Both the position numbers and the translations under genes were made by a program. From contig NC_026496.1 of the NCBI RefSeq assembly GCF_000328475.2, positions 310,001 through 374,000 on the forward strand: DNA of 64,000 nt, read 5' to 3'. Below the pieces are notes generated by a model. The model had not been told where the DNA came from. It saw only the letters and a list, made by a program, of their open reading frames with translations, and searched no databases. The stretch is from Mycosarcoma maydis (lineage: Eukaryota > Basidiomycota > Ustilaginomycetes > Ustilaginales). How positions within the stretch are numbered: position 1 is the stretch's first letter; every line of letters starts with the position of its first letter. This document shows positions 48,381 to 59,150 of the stretch, piece by piece.

Positions 48381-51074
48381 ATGACGGGACGTCGCCCACG
48401 CAGTCGTGCCGCCGAACCCTACAAACTTCCCGCCTCGCCACCCGCTGCTGCGGTCGAAGAGCCTCTGCTCAATGCCAACAACTCGCTCAACACAGAACCA
48501 GATGCCAGTGGCGATGCATCGCTTCAGCCACTATCGCCACCACGATGGTCGCGCAGCAACTCTCGATACAGTCCGGACGAGCGTGACCAAGATCCGCTCT
48601 TCGTCGAGACTTCTTTGACCTCGTCCAACTCGGCATACCCAGCACAACGAGCTGCTTCACCAGGAAACCCAATTCCTATCCAGGAAAGACCTTTCACACC
48701 GCCCTTCGCCCGTCCAGGCTCCAGACCTCTTTCTTCCTCAAGCTCTTACTTGTTCGCTACACGCTCGCAAAGCGATTACGACTCGGTCTACCAGCTTTGG
48801 CGTCAGAGCGGAACACCCAGCAGCTTTAGAGAATTTGCTGAGGACAACGATAGCACTAGCGGTTACCGCGACTACAGGCGTGGCAGCTCTGCCATGGATT
48901 TGGAGAAGATCGAAGCGTATCGTGCTGGCGCCACCGATTCTGCATTGCCGGAGTCAGCTCAGAAAGAGTATCAAGGACTTCACAAAGGTCAGGGCGGTAA
49001 GAAGGGCCGTAAGGACTATCGAGCCGTTGGTCTCGCCAAATACGGTCGTGGCAAAGACCAGCGCATATCAACATCTAAGAAATGCCTGATCCTCACCGCT
49101 GTCGCTCTTGTGATCGCGGTTTTGACCGTCGCCATTGTGGTTCCGATCACACAAATTTTGCTCAAGCCAGCCCCGGCCAACGCGGGAGCGGAGAACGGCG
49201 GTTCCGACAACGGTTCGGGTCCCGCCAACAACTCAGCTTCCAACCCCACTCCAGAGAAGCAGGTGGCCATCTGGGGTACTAATGGCTCCGTCATTGATCT
49301 GGGTAACGGCAACAACTTCACCTATATCAACAACTTTGGCGGTCGATGGGCTTCGGAACCGCTCAACAACACTGCCCAGGCTCAGAATTACACGCCTCCA
49401 CTGGATCAAGAGTTTGACTTTTCCCGCAATAGGATGCTCGGCGTCAATCTCGGTGGATGGCTTGTCACCGAACCCTTCATTGTCCCCGCTCTGTACGAGC
49501 CATACGAGAACACTTCGAACCCTGCGATCGATGAGTTCACCTTGTCACAGCGATACCGTTCGGAAGGTGGCATTGACAACCTGCGCCAAAAGATGACCGA
49601 TCACTACGACACCTTCATCACCGAACAGGACTTTGCCAGCATTGCTGCAGCCGGCCTGAATTGGGTTCGCTTGCCCATCGGCTTTTGGGCTCTCGAGACC
49701 TACGCGAACGAGCCGTACCTGGAAGGTGTCTCTTGGAACTATGTTCTCAAAGCCATTCAGTGGGCCCGCAAGTATGGTCTGCGTATCAACCTCGATCTAC
49801 ATGCTGTTCCCGGCTCGCAAAACGGCTACAACCATTCTGGCCGTGTTGGATTCATCAATTTCTTGCAAGGCCTGATGGGCAAAGCCAACGGCGAACGCAC
49901 CACGGACTATATTCGACAAATCACACAATTCATCAGCCAGCCCGAGATCCGCAACGTTGTGCCCATGTTCAGTGTCATCAACGAGCCTTACGCCATCACC
50001 ATCGGACAACCGGCGCTCGAAGCGTGGTATTCGCAGCTCTACACCACGCTGCGCGCCATCACCGGTACCGGTGCGGGCAACGGGCCCTACATCACCATTC
50101 ACGATGGTTTCTTGCCTCTCAACTCGTGGCAAGGCTTCCTGAGTGGCGGCGATCGTATCGCCTGGGACACGCATCCCTACCTTTGTTTTGCTGAGCAAAA
50201 TACGGATCCCTGGGACGTCCAGATCCTCAAGCCGTGCCAGCAATTTACGTCTCTTCTCGACAATGCTCGCTCCAACATGGGTGTCGCCATGGGAGGTGAG
50301 ATGTCGTTGGCCATCAATGACTGTGGCCTCTTTTTGAACGGCGTCGGCCAGGGCACCCGCTACGATGGCACTTATCGAGGGCCTGTAAGCGGCAATTTCC
50401 CCAGAATGGGTTCTTGTCAGCCATTCGATGACTACGAAAACTACTCGAGCAGCACGAAGCAGGGATTGCGCCGTTTCGCGTTGACTTCGATGGACTCGCT
50501 GCAAGACTTCTTCTTCTGGACCTGGAAGATTGGCAACAGTCTGCGAACAGGAAAACCGAGTGCACCTATGTGGTCGTACTCGTTGGGACTGCAGCAAGGG
50601 TGGATGCCCACCAACCCGTTGGGTGAATCGAGTGGCGCCTGTGCGGCGCAGGCGGCCCGTTTGCGTACCTCGGTACCGACAGCCACATGGGGAAGGGCAT
50701 TCCAGTCGTGGCAGACAGGCGGCGCAGGAAGCTATTCACCAAGCACCGATTCTTGGCCTCCGCAGTCGATGGTGTCGGCCAACCGACCAGTCTCGCAGCT
50801 GCCCAGCTACACGCCCACCAAGTCGATGACGCCTGTTCCTGCGCCGACATTCTCGGTTACTGCCAGCGTTTCCGGTCAGCCAACTGCGGCGCCCACGATC
50901 GGATCCTGGTTTAACTCGGCTCTAAACAGCGCCTTCTATACCCAGATCGCTGGATGCATCTATCCTCCTGACCAGTACAATCTGACGGGATGGGATGCTT
51001 CCGGCTGGCCCTGCAGCGGCGGTCAGCAACGTAGAGAGGTTTTGGCGCGTGCGCAGCCCACTCCACTTGCTTAA
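48381..51074 (+). CDS. Membrane-anchored GH5 exo-beta-1,3-glucanase
   Basis: 897 aa from the ATG at 48381 (MTGRRPRSRAAEPYK). About 230 cytosolic, Ser/Pro-rich residues precede one transmembrane helix (about 233-260, CLILTAVALVIAVLTVAIVV), making a type II membrane protein with the catalytic domain outside. The domain opens with the GH5_9 signature MLGVNLGGWLVTEPFIVPAL and WVRLPIGFWAL; the acid/base Glu is E535 in VINEPYA and the nucleophile Glu is E640 in MGGEMSLAINDCG (family usual GEWS), 105 residues apart as expected. DLHAVPGSQNGYNHSG is the conserved substrate loop. It releases glucose from beta-1,3-glucan ends during wall remodelling. A Ser/Thr/Pro linker and a Cys-containing C-terminus follow. 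Single exon. Confidence 0.95.
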   Translation: MTGRRPRSRAAEPYKLPASPPAAAVEEPLLNANNSLNTEPDASGDASLQPLSPPRWSRSNSRYSPDERDQDPLFVETSLTSSNSAYPAQRAASPGNPIPIQERPFTPPFARPGSRPLSSSSSYLFATRSQSDYDSVYQLWRQSGTPSSFREFAEDNDSTSGYRDYRRGSSAMDLEKIEAYRAGATDSALPESAQKEYQGLHKGQGGKKGRKDYRAVGLAKYGRGKDQRISTSKKCLILTAVALVIAVLTVAIVVPITQILLKPAPANAGAENGGSDNGSGPANNSASNPTPEKQVAIWGTNGSVIDLGNGNNFTYINNFGGRWASEPLNNTAQAQNYTPPLDQEFDFSRNRMLGVNLGGWLVTEPFIVPALYEPYENTSNPAIDEFTLSQRYRSEGGIDNLRQKMTDHYDTFITEQDFASIAAAGLNWVRLPIGFWALETYANEPYLEGVSWNYVLKAIQWARKYGLRINLDLHAVPGSQNGYNHSGRVGFINFLQGLMGKANGERTTDYIRQITQFISQPEIRNVVPMFSVINEPYAITIGQPALEAWYSQLYTTLRAITGTGAGNGPYITIHDGFLPLNSWQGFLSGGDRIAWDTHPYLCFAEQNTDPWDVQILKPCQQFTSLLDNARSNMGVAMGGEMSLAINDCGLFLNGVGQGTRYDGTYRGPVSGNFPRMGSCQPFDDYENYSSSTKQGLRRFALTSMDSLQDFFFWTWKIGNSLRTGKPSAPMWSYSLGLQQGWMPTNPLGESSGACAAQAARLRTSVPTATWGRAFQSWQTGGAGSYSPSTDSWPPQSMVSANRPVSQLPSYTPTKSMTPVPAPTFSVTASVSGQPTAAPTIGSWFNSALNSAFYTQIAGCIYPPDQYNLTGWDASGWPCSGGQQRREVLARAQPTPLA

Positions 51075-52043
51075 TGATTGTATCCATGGACTTTATCCCA
51101 GTGCTTGTCTACTACCTGTATTGTAATTCTAGTGCTCAATCTACAAAACTTGGCTTGTATGACGTCGTTTGCTATTTAAGGAGGTGTGTGATGAGGTTCG
51201 GAAGGTGTGATCTCAGGCTAGGTGAAAGCTTTGTCGATGTCCGACTTTGGATGGTGTCTGGCGAGCGGTGAAATGTGGTTGTGGTCATGGATTGCATGGC
51301 GGACTTTCTAGTGCGGCTGGCAGAGGGGCGCGCACGGCGATAGACTGCAAGCATGATGAACGATTTGTGATTGTGCTTGTAGATCTGAAAGTGGCTCGGG
51401 GAGGGGGTGTCTTTGCTTGTACGAAATGACGCGGGTTGGCATGCGAGGCGGATTGGGGCGTATCGAGTGTGCTGAGTATCGCTGAATGTGCAGCGAGAAC
51501 GGAGCGAAATCAAGAATCACCGGTGCAAGCACGAATCACGAATGGCGGCGCACTCGTCCCGTCCTTCACAATTCACGATTCATGCACGCTGACCGAGATT
51601 TCCAGAATCCCCAGCGTGCTGATCAACACCAACAATCACATCGTCCCAAACACACACCATACCCTACCAACTCCAACCCGCCTCCTCTCGCCCACCCTCG
51701 CATTTACACCCAAATTGCACATGAGCGCCAACCCCGACCGCTCGCCGACGCGAAACGACAAGCGCGCAATCCAGATTGCGCATCCATGCCAAACACATTC
51801 GTCATGGATCAAAGTCATGAGTGTGTGAGATGTTCGTGATTCGTGATTGTGGTGCGCACCCAAGAATACAAACAAGTGAAACGCACGCCGAGATGACCGA
51901 AACTACCAGCGATCCAAACGAGTTGTGCCGAACCAATTGTGCTGGACCCGAACAAGCAACAAGCACCAAGCACCAAGCACCAAAAACATCTTTCAAGGCC
52001 GCATGCTGCAGCGGATGCCAAGAATAAGCGTGTACGCGCATGT
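51075..52043. other. Convergent intergenic between the glucanase and REG1
   Basis: Two 3' ends. Contains a short ACCAAGC heptamer-period repeat (about 51962-51982) and scattered GTGATTC traces (51535-51575, 51832-51850). No gene recognised. Confidence 0.5.
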
Positions 52044-54678
52044 CTAGCCTTCACGCCACGACCTGCCCCGATCACCTGTACCCAACAGCGCGCCAATCAA
52101 GTCTCTTGCCGTGTTGACGATCTCGACTGCTCGTCCGATGATACCGCCTTCGTCCTCCTCTACGTAATCGTGTGCTAGCGGTACACGAGGCTCCGAATTG
52201 TGAGGTGCAACCAACGCTCCTGTCGCACTCGTCCTCCGTGGCAGAGTAGGGCTCGATGGACCGCCGCCAGAGATATCGGCTCCACTTCCTGAACCAGAGC
52301 GACGTTTGCCGCTCGCCCTCGCCAGAATGAATGTGGGCGTATTGAGCGGCGTAGGCCCCACCTCTACCGGACCATCAGGGCTCGTAACGCTACCCGCTTT
52401 CGTGGCGCGTGGCGCATTACTCGGGATGTTAGACACGTCGACGCTCAGCTCGGTAGCAGCCGCACTCGACGAGCTCGAATTCGCTCGTGCAGAAGCAGCT
52501 TTGGAACCGCCTTTTCTGTCGTCCGACCAATAGCTCCTTTCTTCGCCGTACATGTACCGATCGCCATCACGATCTTGCGAAGATCGGTTCGAGCCCGCAT
52601 TGTCTTTTGCATCCAGATGCGGGCTTGCAGGGAAATGCGGGCTGGCCAAACCGTACGAGCCTTGCCCGTCCGAGTCGTACTCGTTCAAGGACCGATTCGC
52701 GACCGGACGCGCCTTTCCTCCGTGCGGTGCTGCATCTCCAGCTCCAAGTCCATCAGTTCCATCTCGCGGACCGTCCTTGGCGCCGCTCCGAAAGGAATCG
52801 CCACTACTCCGTACATTACTCCGCGCATTGGCGGGCGACGACGACGAGGAAGTCGGGCTGGCCGATGCGGCTGAATATCGGTCGTAGCTACCGTTGACGG
52901 TCGAATTGGTCGGCGAGTGTCCGGACGAGGTGGCACTGTTGGTGCGTACGCGTCCTTGTCTGGCTGCCTCCTGGATGCGCTCGTAGCTCGTCGAGCTACC
53001 GAGCCGTTGTGAGGGTCGACCACGCTCACGTGAATTGTCGCCGCGCGACGACTCGTACGCATCTACAAACGAGGAAGATTCGTGATGCGAGGTGCCGAGA
53101 ACGTCATAGTCGCCCTCGGCCTCGAGACTGCGCGATTCGTAATCCTCTGCGGGAGTTTGGTGCACGATTCTATGCTTGAGGATACCTCTGGGTGCAACAC
53201 TGGCCTGCGACTGTTCCGGTGCTGCGGCTGCTAGATCTTGAGGCGACGTGGATGATGTGGATCCGTCAGTCCTGTCTGACTCGCTATGGTCAAAGAAGCT
53301 TCCGTAGGTTCGGGGAGCGTCAGGGCTGCTCGCAGCGTCGCCTGTGTTAAAAACCGGCCCATTCGAGTTGGCATGGTCGCCCGAGCCGTCTTCCATGTCT
53401 GGGCCGTCGAAATAGTCAAAATCGCCGTGGAAATCATCATCAAGATCCCATTGAACGCCTCGTGCGGTGGGATCGCCATGGTTGGCTGGGACACCGGCAC
53501 GGGCGTAGCCGTACTGGGCGGGATACGTGGATACGGTGCTGCCGTTGTTGGCGCGCGTGGCAAGGAAGCCGGTGGGATCGACTACGGCGGGGGAGGGCGC
53601 TGGATATATCTCGGAAGTCTTGAGACGAGTCGGGGCCAGCTTGGCGATGGTTACTTGGAGTTCCGAGTTTTTCGAGGAAGAGGCCGAAGCGTGAGAAATG
53701 GCAGGTGAAGTTCTTGGACTCGATTTCATGGTGAGCACTTCCTCCTCTTCGCTGCTTGCATCCTCGTCTTCCTCGTCGAATTCGTCCTCATCGTAGTCGT
53801 CGTAGTCGGGATACTGGTGATCCAATGCGATGCACTGCTCGACACGGTGGTTGAAGCTGATGTGACGCTTTTCGTCGGGGCCCATGCTGTCGGCGCGATT
53901 GATGCTGGGAGACTTTTTCTTTTGCGCCGAGACCAAAGGCATGGCGTTGGGCGAGCTTCCGGCGCGCTTGGGCGCCTTGCTGACGAGATTCGAGTCGGAT
54001 TTAACGGAAAACAGCGGCTTGCGCTGAGCAGCGGCGGCTTGCTCAGCCTGGCGATCCTGTTGTTGCATGTGGTCATCAATGGGGTTGGTCTCGAGCTCAA
54101 TATTGGGTGAAGTGGCGTTTCCTGGTGTTGTGAGCATGTCGGAAATGGTGCGATGCTTGAGGATGGAACGGACGCGGTGACCATCGTCGAGATCCAAGCG
54201 ATCTGCGGTGGTAGCAAGTTTGGGAGGTGGAACGGACTCGACGTGCTCGTGGAGCGGACCATACAACCACGTCACATCGCTGTCTTTCAGCCTGTAGAAG
54301 GGTAGGTTTTTTTGTGAAAAGAAGGGGGCATGGGAAATGAAAAGTCAGCATTGTCTCGAAGTAGCGTGGTGAGGAAAGCGACGGTGAGAAGGACGAGGAA
54401 GGGCAGACGTACCAGTTGAGTGTTTCGGGGCTGATAGTCTTGAGGTTGCCGCGCTGCTTTGCCCATGTACGCCAACTTGCATTTTCGAGCCTGACGCCGT
54501 TGGCAATCTGGTTCTTTTGCTTTGTCATGGCCTTCCAGCTGCTCCACACATCTTCGTCAGTCCACTGGTGACTGAGGTAGTCGACGCAGACGGTGGGCAT
54601 GCGTGACTCGATCTGAGCATCGTCGGGAGCCGGCACGTTGTTGGCAACGGTGGGATACGGCTGCGGGGTGGACAACAT
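52044..54678 (-). CDS. REG1: Reg1/Reg2-type protein phosphatase 1 regulatory subunit
   Basis: Two exons: 54678-54413 and 54291-52044, intron 54412-54292 (GTACGT...CTACAG, phase 2), giving 837 aa. The intron splits the codon for W in the conserved DUF1752-type block ENASWRTWAKQRGNLKTISP ... LNWLKDSDVTWLYGPL, which splicing restores. The PP1 docking site is KRHISFNHRVEQCIALD (about 230), matching the Reg1 KHIxF..RV-QCIA block that binds Glc7. An acidic stretch (DYDEDEFDEEDEDASSEEEE) follows; the rest is Ser/Gly-rich and disordered, with further repeated RSILKHR/RGILKHR and PRTYGSFFDH-type motifs. By analogy it targets PP1 to Snf1/AMPK to maintain glucose repression. Exon 2 alone would start MTWLYGP and miss the conserved block. 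Confidence 0.93.
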
Positions 54679-57661
54679 CTTGGAAACCTAAACGAGTCTA
54701 TTGACAAAGAGCAAGCGGCGGAAGATGTGATGAGAAAGGATGAGAGTGCCGTCTTGGGCAGCGCAAAGGTCGAGATGCACGATTGTCCTAGTTGTTTGTT
54801 GTCTGGCGGTGAGATTTTGGCTGCACCTTGGAAGTTAGAGCTGTTCGCACATGAGTTACGTACAGCGCGAGCTCAAAAATGTTGTGGGAAGAACAGCGTC
54901 ACGATGCCAGGAGCTGGAAGCTTATGCAGATAGGCTGAGGGCTCACGAAGCTCCACCAAGGACGGCCTTGAGCAGCGAGAGCTAGAGCCACAGGCTTTCA
55001 CGATAAGCCTTGCAGAATGCCGGTGTAGATGGTTGACAAAGCGTGTGTCCTCAGCCGAGTTGGAAGAGATCACTCTGAACTGATCACAGCGGGAGTACTA
55101 TGCGGGTTGATGCGAGGTCTGCTGCGAGATGATTGAACGACGTGATCCAGAATGGAGCAAAAGCTTTGACCGCAGCGTTTGTCAACAGTGATCCTGACTT
55201 TTGAAGTACGAAGATGGCGATGACAACGTCGGAGATGGCGAGGAGTGGTTGAGTGTCGATGGGCAAAGGGGAAGGCCAAGCATCCAAGGTTGGGGCTGAA
55301 GAGAACGGCGACGATTATCTCTCCTAGTGTCGCTGTCTGTCTGTCTCTCTCTGTTGCGCTGCTAAGCTGAGGAGACGAGAAAGCGGGCAGAGCGAGCCTG
55401 AATCCGATTCACGATTTGGGTGCACCAACCGATAAAATAATGAATGCGCTAGCGACTTACTGCCGTGTGCCTCGACGGCGTGTGTTAGTGTTTGTGTGAA
55501 CAGCTCGTCCACTGCGCTGCGCTACGCTGCCCTTAATTTTGGACGCTCAGCAACTGCAGCAGCAGCGCAAAGGGCAATCGAAGCTCCCCTAGTTAAGTTA
55601 GAGAAAACCACCAACGAGATCCTGTGACTCTGTGACTGCGCGCAGGCATCATCAGACTTAGACGAAAAATGGTTATATTTTGAATAATTGTGAATATTAT
55701 AAATGCTCCTCAGAAACTATTATAGCGCGACCTCGCGTTCAGCGGCGGCTGTGCTCTGACACCATTTTCCACAGCACACCGCACACCAGTCTTGAGTCTC
55801 TGAGAGGTCCTTCAGGCTTTGGCTGCGTCACTTCCGAATTGGTGCGAGCGAGTGAGCGAGAAAAGTAGGAAATTCAGTGCAAAATCAACAGGAACCGGCA
55901 TCGCGTGTCGACCCCCGACCCCCAACCTCTCCTGTCGTCTGGTCAGAGTTTCAAGGACAAAGACAGACCGTCTCCTTGTCACACAATCACGAATCACGAA
56001 TCACGAATCACGAATCATGAATCATGAATCTTGGCCCGTCCGCAGGCGAACATTCGCATATTCACGATTACCATCAGAAGCCGTGGTGCATGCGGTGGCG
56101 GGCCGTTTGTCTCTCTTGCACCGAAACTCTTCCGACTGAATCGTAAATTGACAAATAGTCACGAGGCAATCACGATTGCGCTCAGTCGAACTCGAGATGA
56201 CGATTCTTGTTTCGTGATTCGTGATTCTATTTCCAACCTTGCTTGATGCAATTGTTTCGCTTCCAGCACGATCGATTGCTAGCCACGAGCTGTGAGCTAC
56301 GAACTATACGGGCTGATCCTATAGCTGTTTGGTCGTCCTTCTCCCACGCTTTGCACGCATGATGAGAGAGCGAGCGAGTGGCAAAGGGAGTTCGTCGATC
56401 TGCACGGGTTCACACGGGCGTATACTCACAACTCTGCTTTTCGAAGCCAGATGGAATTCAAGTGGGCGCTGCGGAACAGTGCAAGCCGCGCACCACAATG
56501 ATCGAGCAAATGCTTGCGACGTGGGTGGCGGCGTGTGTCGTTGATAACAAAGTTCGGCCATGTAGTAGCGAGCGGGTGGGGGTGTGTCGCTTGCACCTGC
56601 ACCAGTTAGCACGCACTATCTACCGGCCATCGATCCGACTGGGGCGTATTCTGGAAACCGCCAAGTCCGTCATCAGATGCCTTCCGCTGATGTGCATTGC
56701 GTCTTTTTCTCCTGCTTCTTTTCCTTTTCCGACCAGATGTTCTGTCAGAAGCTTCGGGGAGCAGCTTGCCATGTTAGAAGCCAGACGACGAGCCACAAGC
56801 ACTGAGCATGGAGCATGAAGCGTGAAGCGTGGAGCAATGGCCTTACAGTTAGGTCGATCTCGACGTATTCACGATTCCCTAATCAGCAAAATCAATCCAT
56901 CTTTGCCGAAAATAAGTTAGAGTGACGCGTGCACGTCACCTCGTTCAGACTTGTCTTTGACTTTTATCAGTCACAGTGGTGATTGTGCGCTAAGTGTCCG
57001 ATGTCGACAAGCACGAATGACGGCAAATCTTCACAAATCACGAATCGTGAATGGCCAGTGCGTTTGCGCTTGCAGCTGCACGCCAGTGTCGGAGTTCACC
57101 CACAATCCAATCCTTGCCTTCTCGTGCTTGTTTTTCCGCCTTTTTTGCAATATTCCCCTCCTCCCCTCCTCGTTTGGAAGCAAGGAACTAAAAACAGCGC
57201 TAACGCAAGTCAACCCGAGGCTCATCCTGTTTGCGTCTGACTGCTAACTTAATCTTGAATACGAACGGAATATCTCAGTGCTCTTGTCGTTGCACCTGCT
57301 GCTGATGCTCTTGCCCATCCACACTTGGTCAGACATGCATCCATTTCGTCCTTCACGTCCGTCTTACAGTACATGCTCGATACTTGACCATGGCGCTTGC
57401 TCTGAGTCGCGCTCTCGCATCTGAGACACAGCATCACGAGACCCCTGCCCATTAACCACTACGGATTGCTTGGCTCTGGCGGACCTCTAATCCACCGTCA
57501 AGCGCGTGACCAGTCTGATCACCCATCGCCGATTTCACACCGAACGACATCTGACGTGTGACACGATCCCACACAGACACCAGAGCTGTTTGGTTGCTGA
57601 CTTGTAACTGATCTGCCGATCTTCTGCAAAGTGCACCATGCTACTCAACGTGGGAAGCTCA
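54679..57661. other. Long intergenic between REG1 and the unknown two-exon gene
   Basis: Nearly 3 kb with no supportable gene. Frames at 55084-55287 (hydrophobic, minus) and 56378-56818 (plus) lack domains. Heptamer runs occur at 55984-56028 (CACGAAT turning to CATGAAT) and near 56210-56226, and degenerate GAGCATGAAGCGTGAAGCG-type units at about 56800-56830. The REG1 promoter lies at its left end. Confidence 0.45.
55984..56028. repeat. Heptamer run (CACGAAT/CATGAAT)
   Basis: About six units; the last two share the same C to T substitution, an example of local variant spread. Confidence 0.9.
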
Positions 57662-58992
57662 TCACTTTGACATTTGCTTACGGAATCGAGCCCGCAACCC
57701 GTCGATCAGAACGTCTCGCTCGACAAGTTCTACTCGAATCCTTGCCATCTCGCCTGCATACGTCTCCTTCAACTCTGCCACTGCCTGCTCCGCCTTGCTG
57801 ATGGCTGCGATCACATTTGCTGACGGCCCAAATGTCTTGATCGTCTGGGATTCTGCTACGAGCACTACGTCGTCGTCACTGCTGTTGCTGTTGTCATTGT
57901 CACTGCGAGTAGTATCGGCTGAGCTGCTGCTGTGCTTGCTTAGAGGCTGCGTTGAAGGAATCACTTCGGCTTCGTTGCCATTGGTTGTTTCAACTCGAAT
58001 GGCGCAAAGCGACGGCTGCGATTGACGTGGAGCAGCGCTATTCGCCAGCTCAGAAGATAAAGCTGCACCCACTGCTGCGCTGTCGGCTAGCACGTCTTTG
58101 TCCCATCCGTGTTCGGAATTGATGCAACCGTCGGCATTGGCAGGACCGTGAATCTTCTTGGCTCGTTTGTCCGGCTGAGACGATGGAGGCGGTGAGATCT
58201 CTCGAAGGTCGATCACATCGGCGCGTCTGTTGCTGCCTCCAAAAGTCGGGCGGGGTCTCTTGTGTGATGATACTGAGGCGTGCCCATTGCCGCCGCCGAT
58301 GCTGCCGGCGACGTTTTTGCTGTTCGCGACAGTCATCTGGTCCCGGCGCCGACTAGACATACGAAGACTTTCCGCTTCCAGCATGTCGCACACCTCAACT
58401 GATACGATCGAGACTCGGTCTTGATTAGCCCATCGTACCGGCAATTGGAAACAATCGAATCGAGCGTGGTCAACAACTTACAGTCTAAATCCGCTGGCAA
58501 CTGATCATCGAACTCATCCAGTTCGTCGACCTCTTCCAGTCCGGCCGTTGACGGCCCCATGGGTATGATGCTGCCGCTCCGAGTGGTTCGGCCTTGGCTG
58601 AGCATGTTAGACGAGACCAGTTGCAGGCGCGGTGACGTGCGCACAGATTGCGATCGAAGCGTGCGATCGGAAGGTGGTAGTGGGTGGGGAACGCTCGGTG
58701 AGCCAAACCCATCGATAGGAGAGGATAGTGGTTGTAGCGTGAGGAAAGCAAGGTACTCATCCGCATCCGTGTCTTGCGTCTTTTGCTCAGTCTCTGCACC
58801 CATCGCTGCGTCAAGAAAAGGCAAGGGTGCCACTTTCTGTGCCGTGATGGGAAAGGGAGCGATCCAGGTCATCTTTCTTATATGCTCTTCCGACGAGAAG
58901 GAGGACTTGACGCTCTGTCTGCAATTCGACCAGGAGAGCTGGGCTACCTGCTTTTCGACATTCAATCGAGAGTGGTGCCAGCTTGAAGCCAT
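57662..58992 (-). CDS. Hypothetical nuclear-type protein with C-terminal coiled coil, two exons
   Basis: Exons 58992-58482 and 58398-57662; intron 58481-58399 has GTAAGT, a GCTAATC branch-like site and TATCAG. The junction (phase 1) gives LPADLDFEVCDMLEAESLRM and a 415-aa protein. The N-terminal half has Ser/Pro-rich, partly acidic sequence (AGLEEVDELDEFDDQLPADL). After the junction come basic KRPRPTFGG and DKRAKKI patches that could be nuclear signals, a VIDLREISPPPS motif resembling a SUMO-interaction or docking motif (VIDL), and DDDVVLVAES, another acidic-hydrophobic motif of that sort. The end (AISKAEQAVAELKETYAGEM ... GLRARFRKQ) is a coiled coil. I do not recognise the family. It is tandem with TAH18, 158 bp downstream of its stop. 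Confidence 0.72.
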
Positions 58993-59150
58993 CGGTGCAA
59001 ACCGACCGACAGAGCGCGTGCGCCATGGTCATGTTCCCACGCCACGCTAGTACCATCGGCTCGACCGAACTGACCGAACCAAATGGTCGGCCGATGAATG
59101 CTTGCGAGATGGTCGGCAAGATCATCACTTTCGGAGCATCCTATCTTTTC

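Noticed and set aside
55084..55287. Hydrophobic 67-codon minus-strand frame
   Set aside because: Looks membrane-like but has no homologous motif or context; likely part of REG1 upstream DNA.
56378..56818. 146-codon plus-strand frame in the REG1 upstream spacer
   Set aside because: No domain and overlapping frames in other phases of similar quality; treated as chance.
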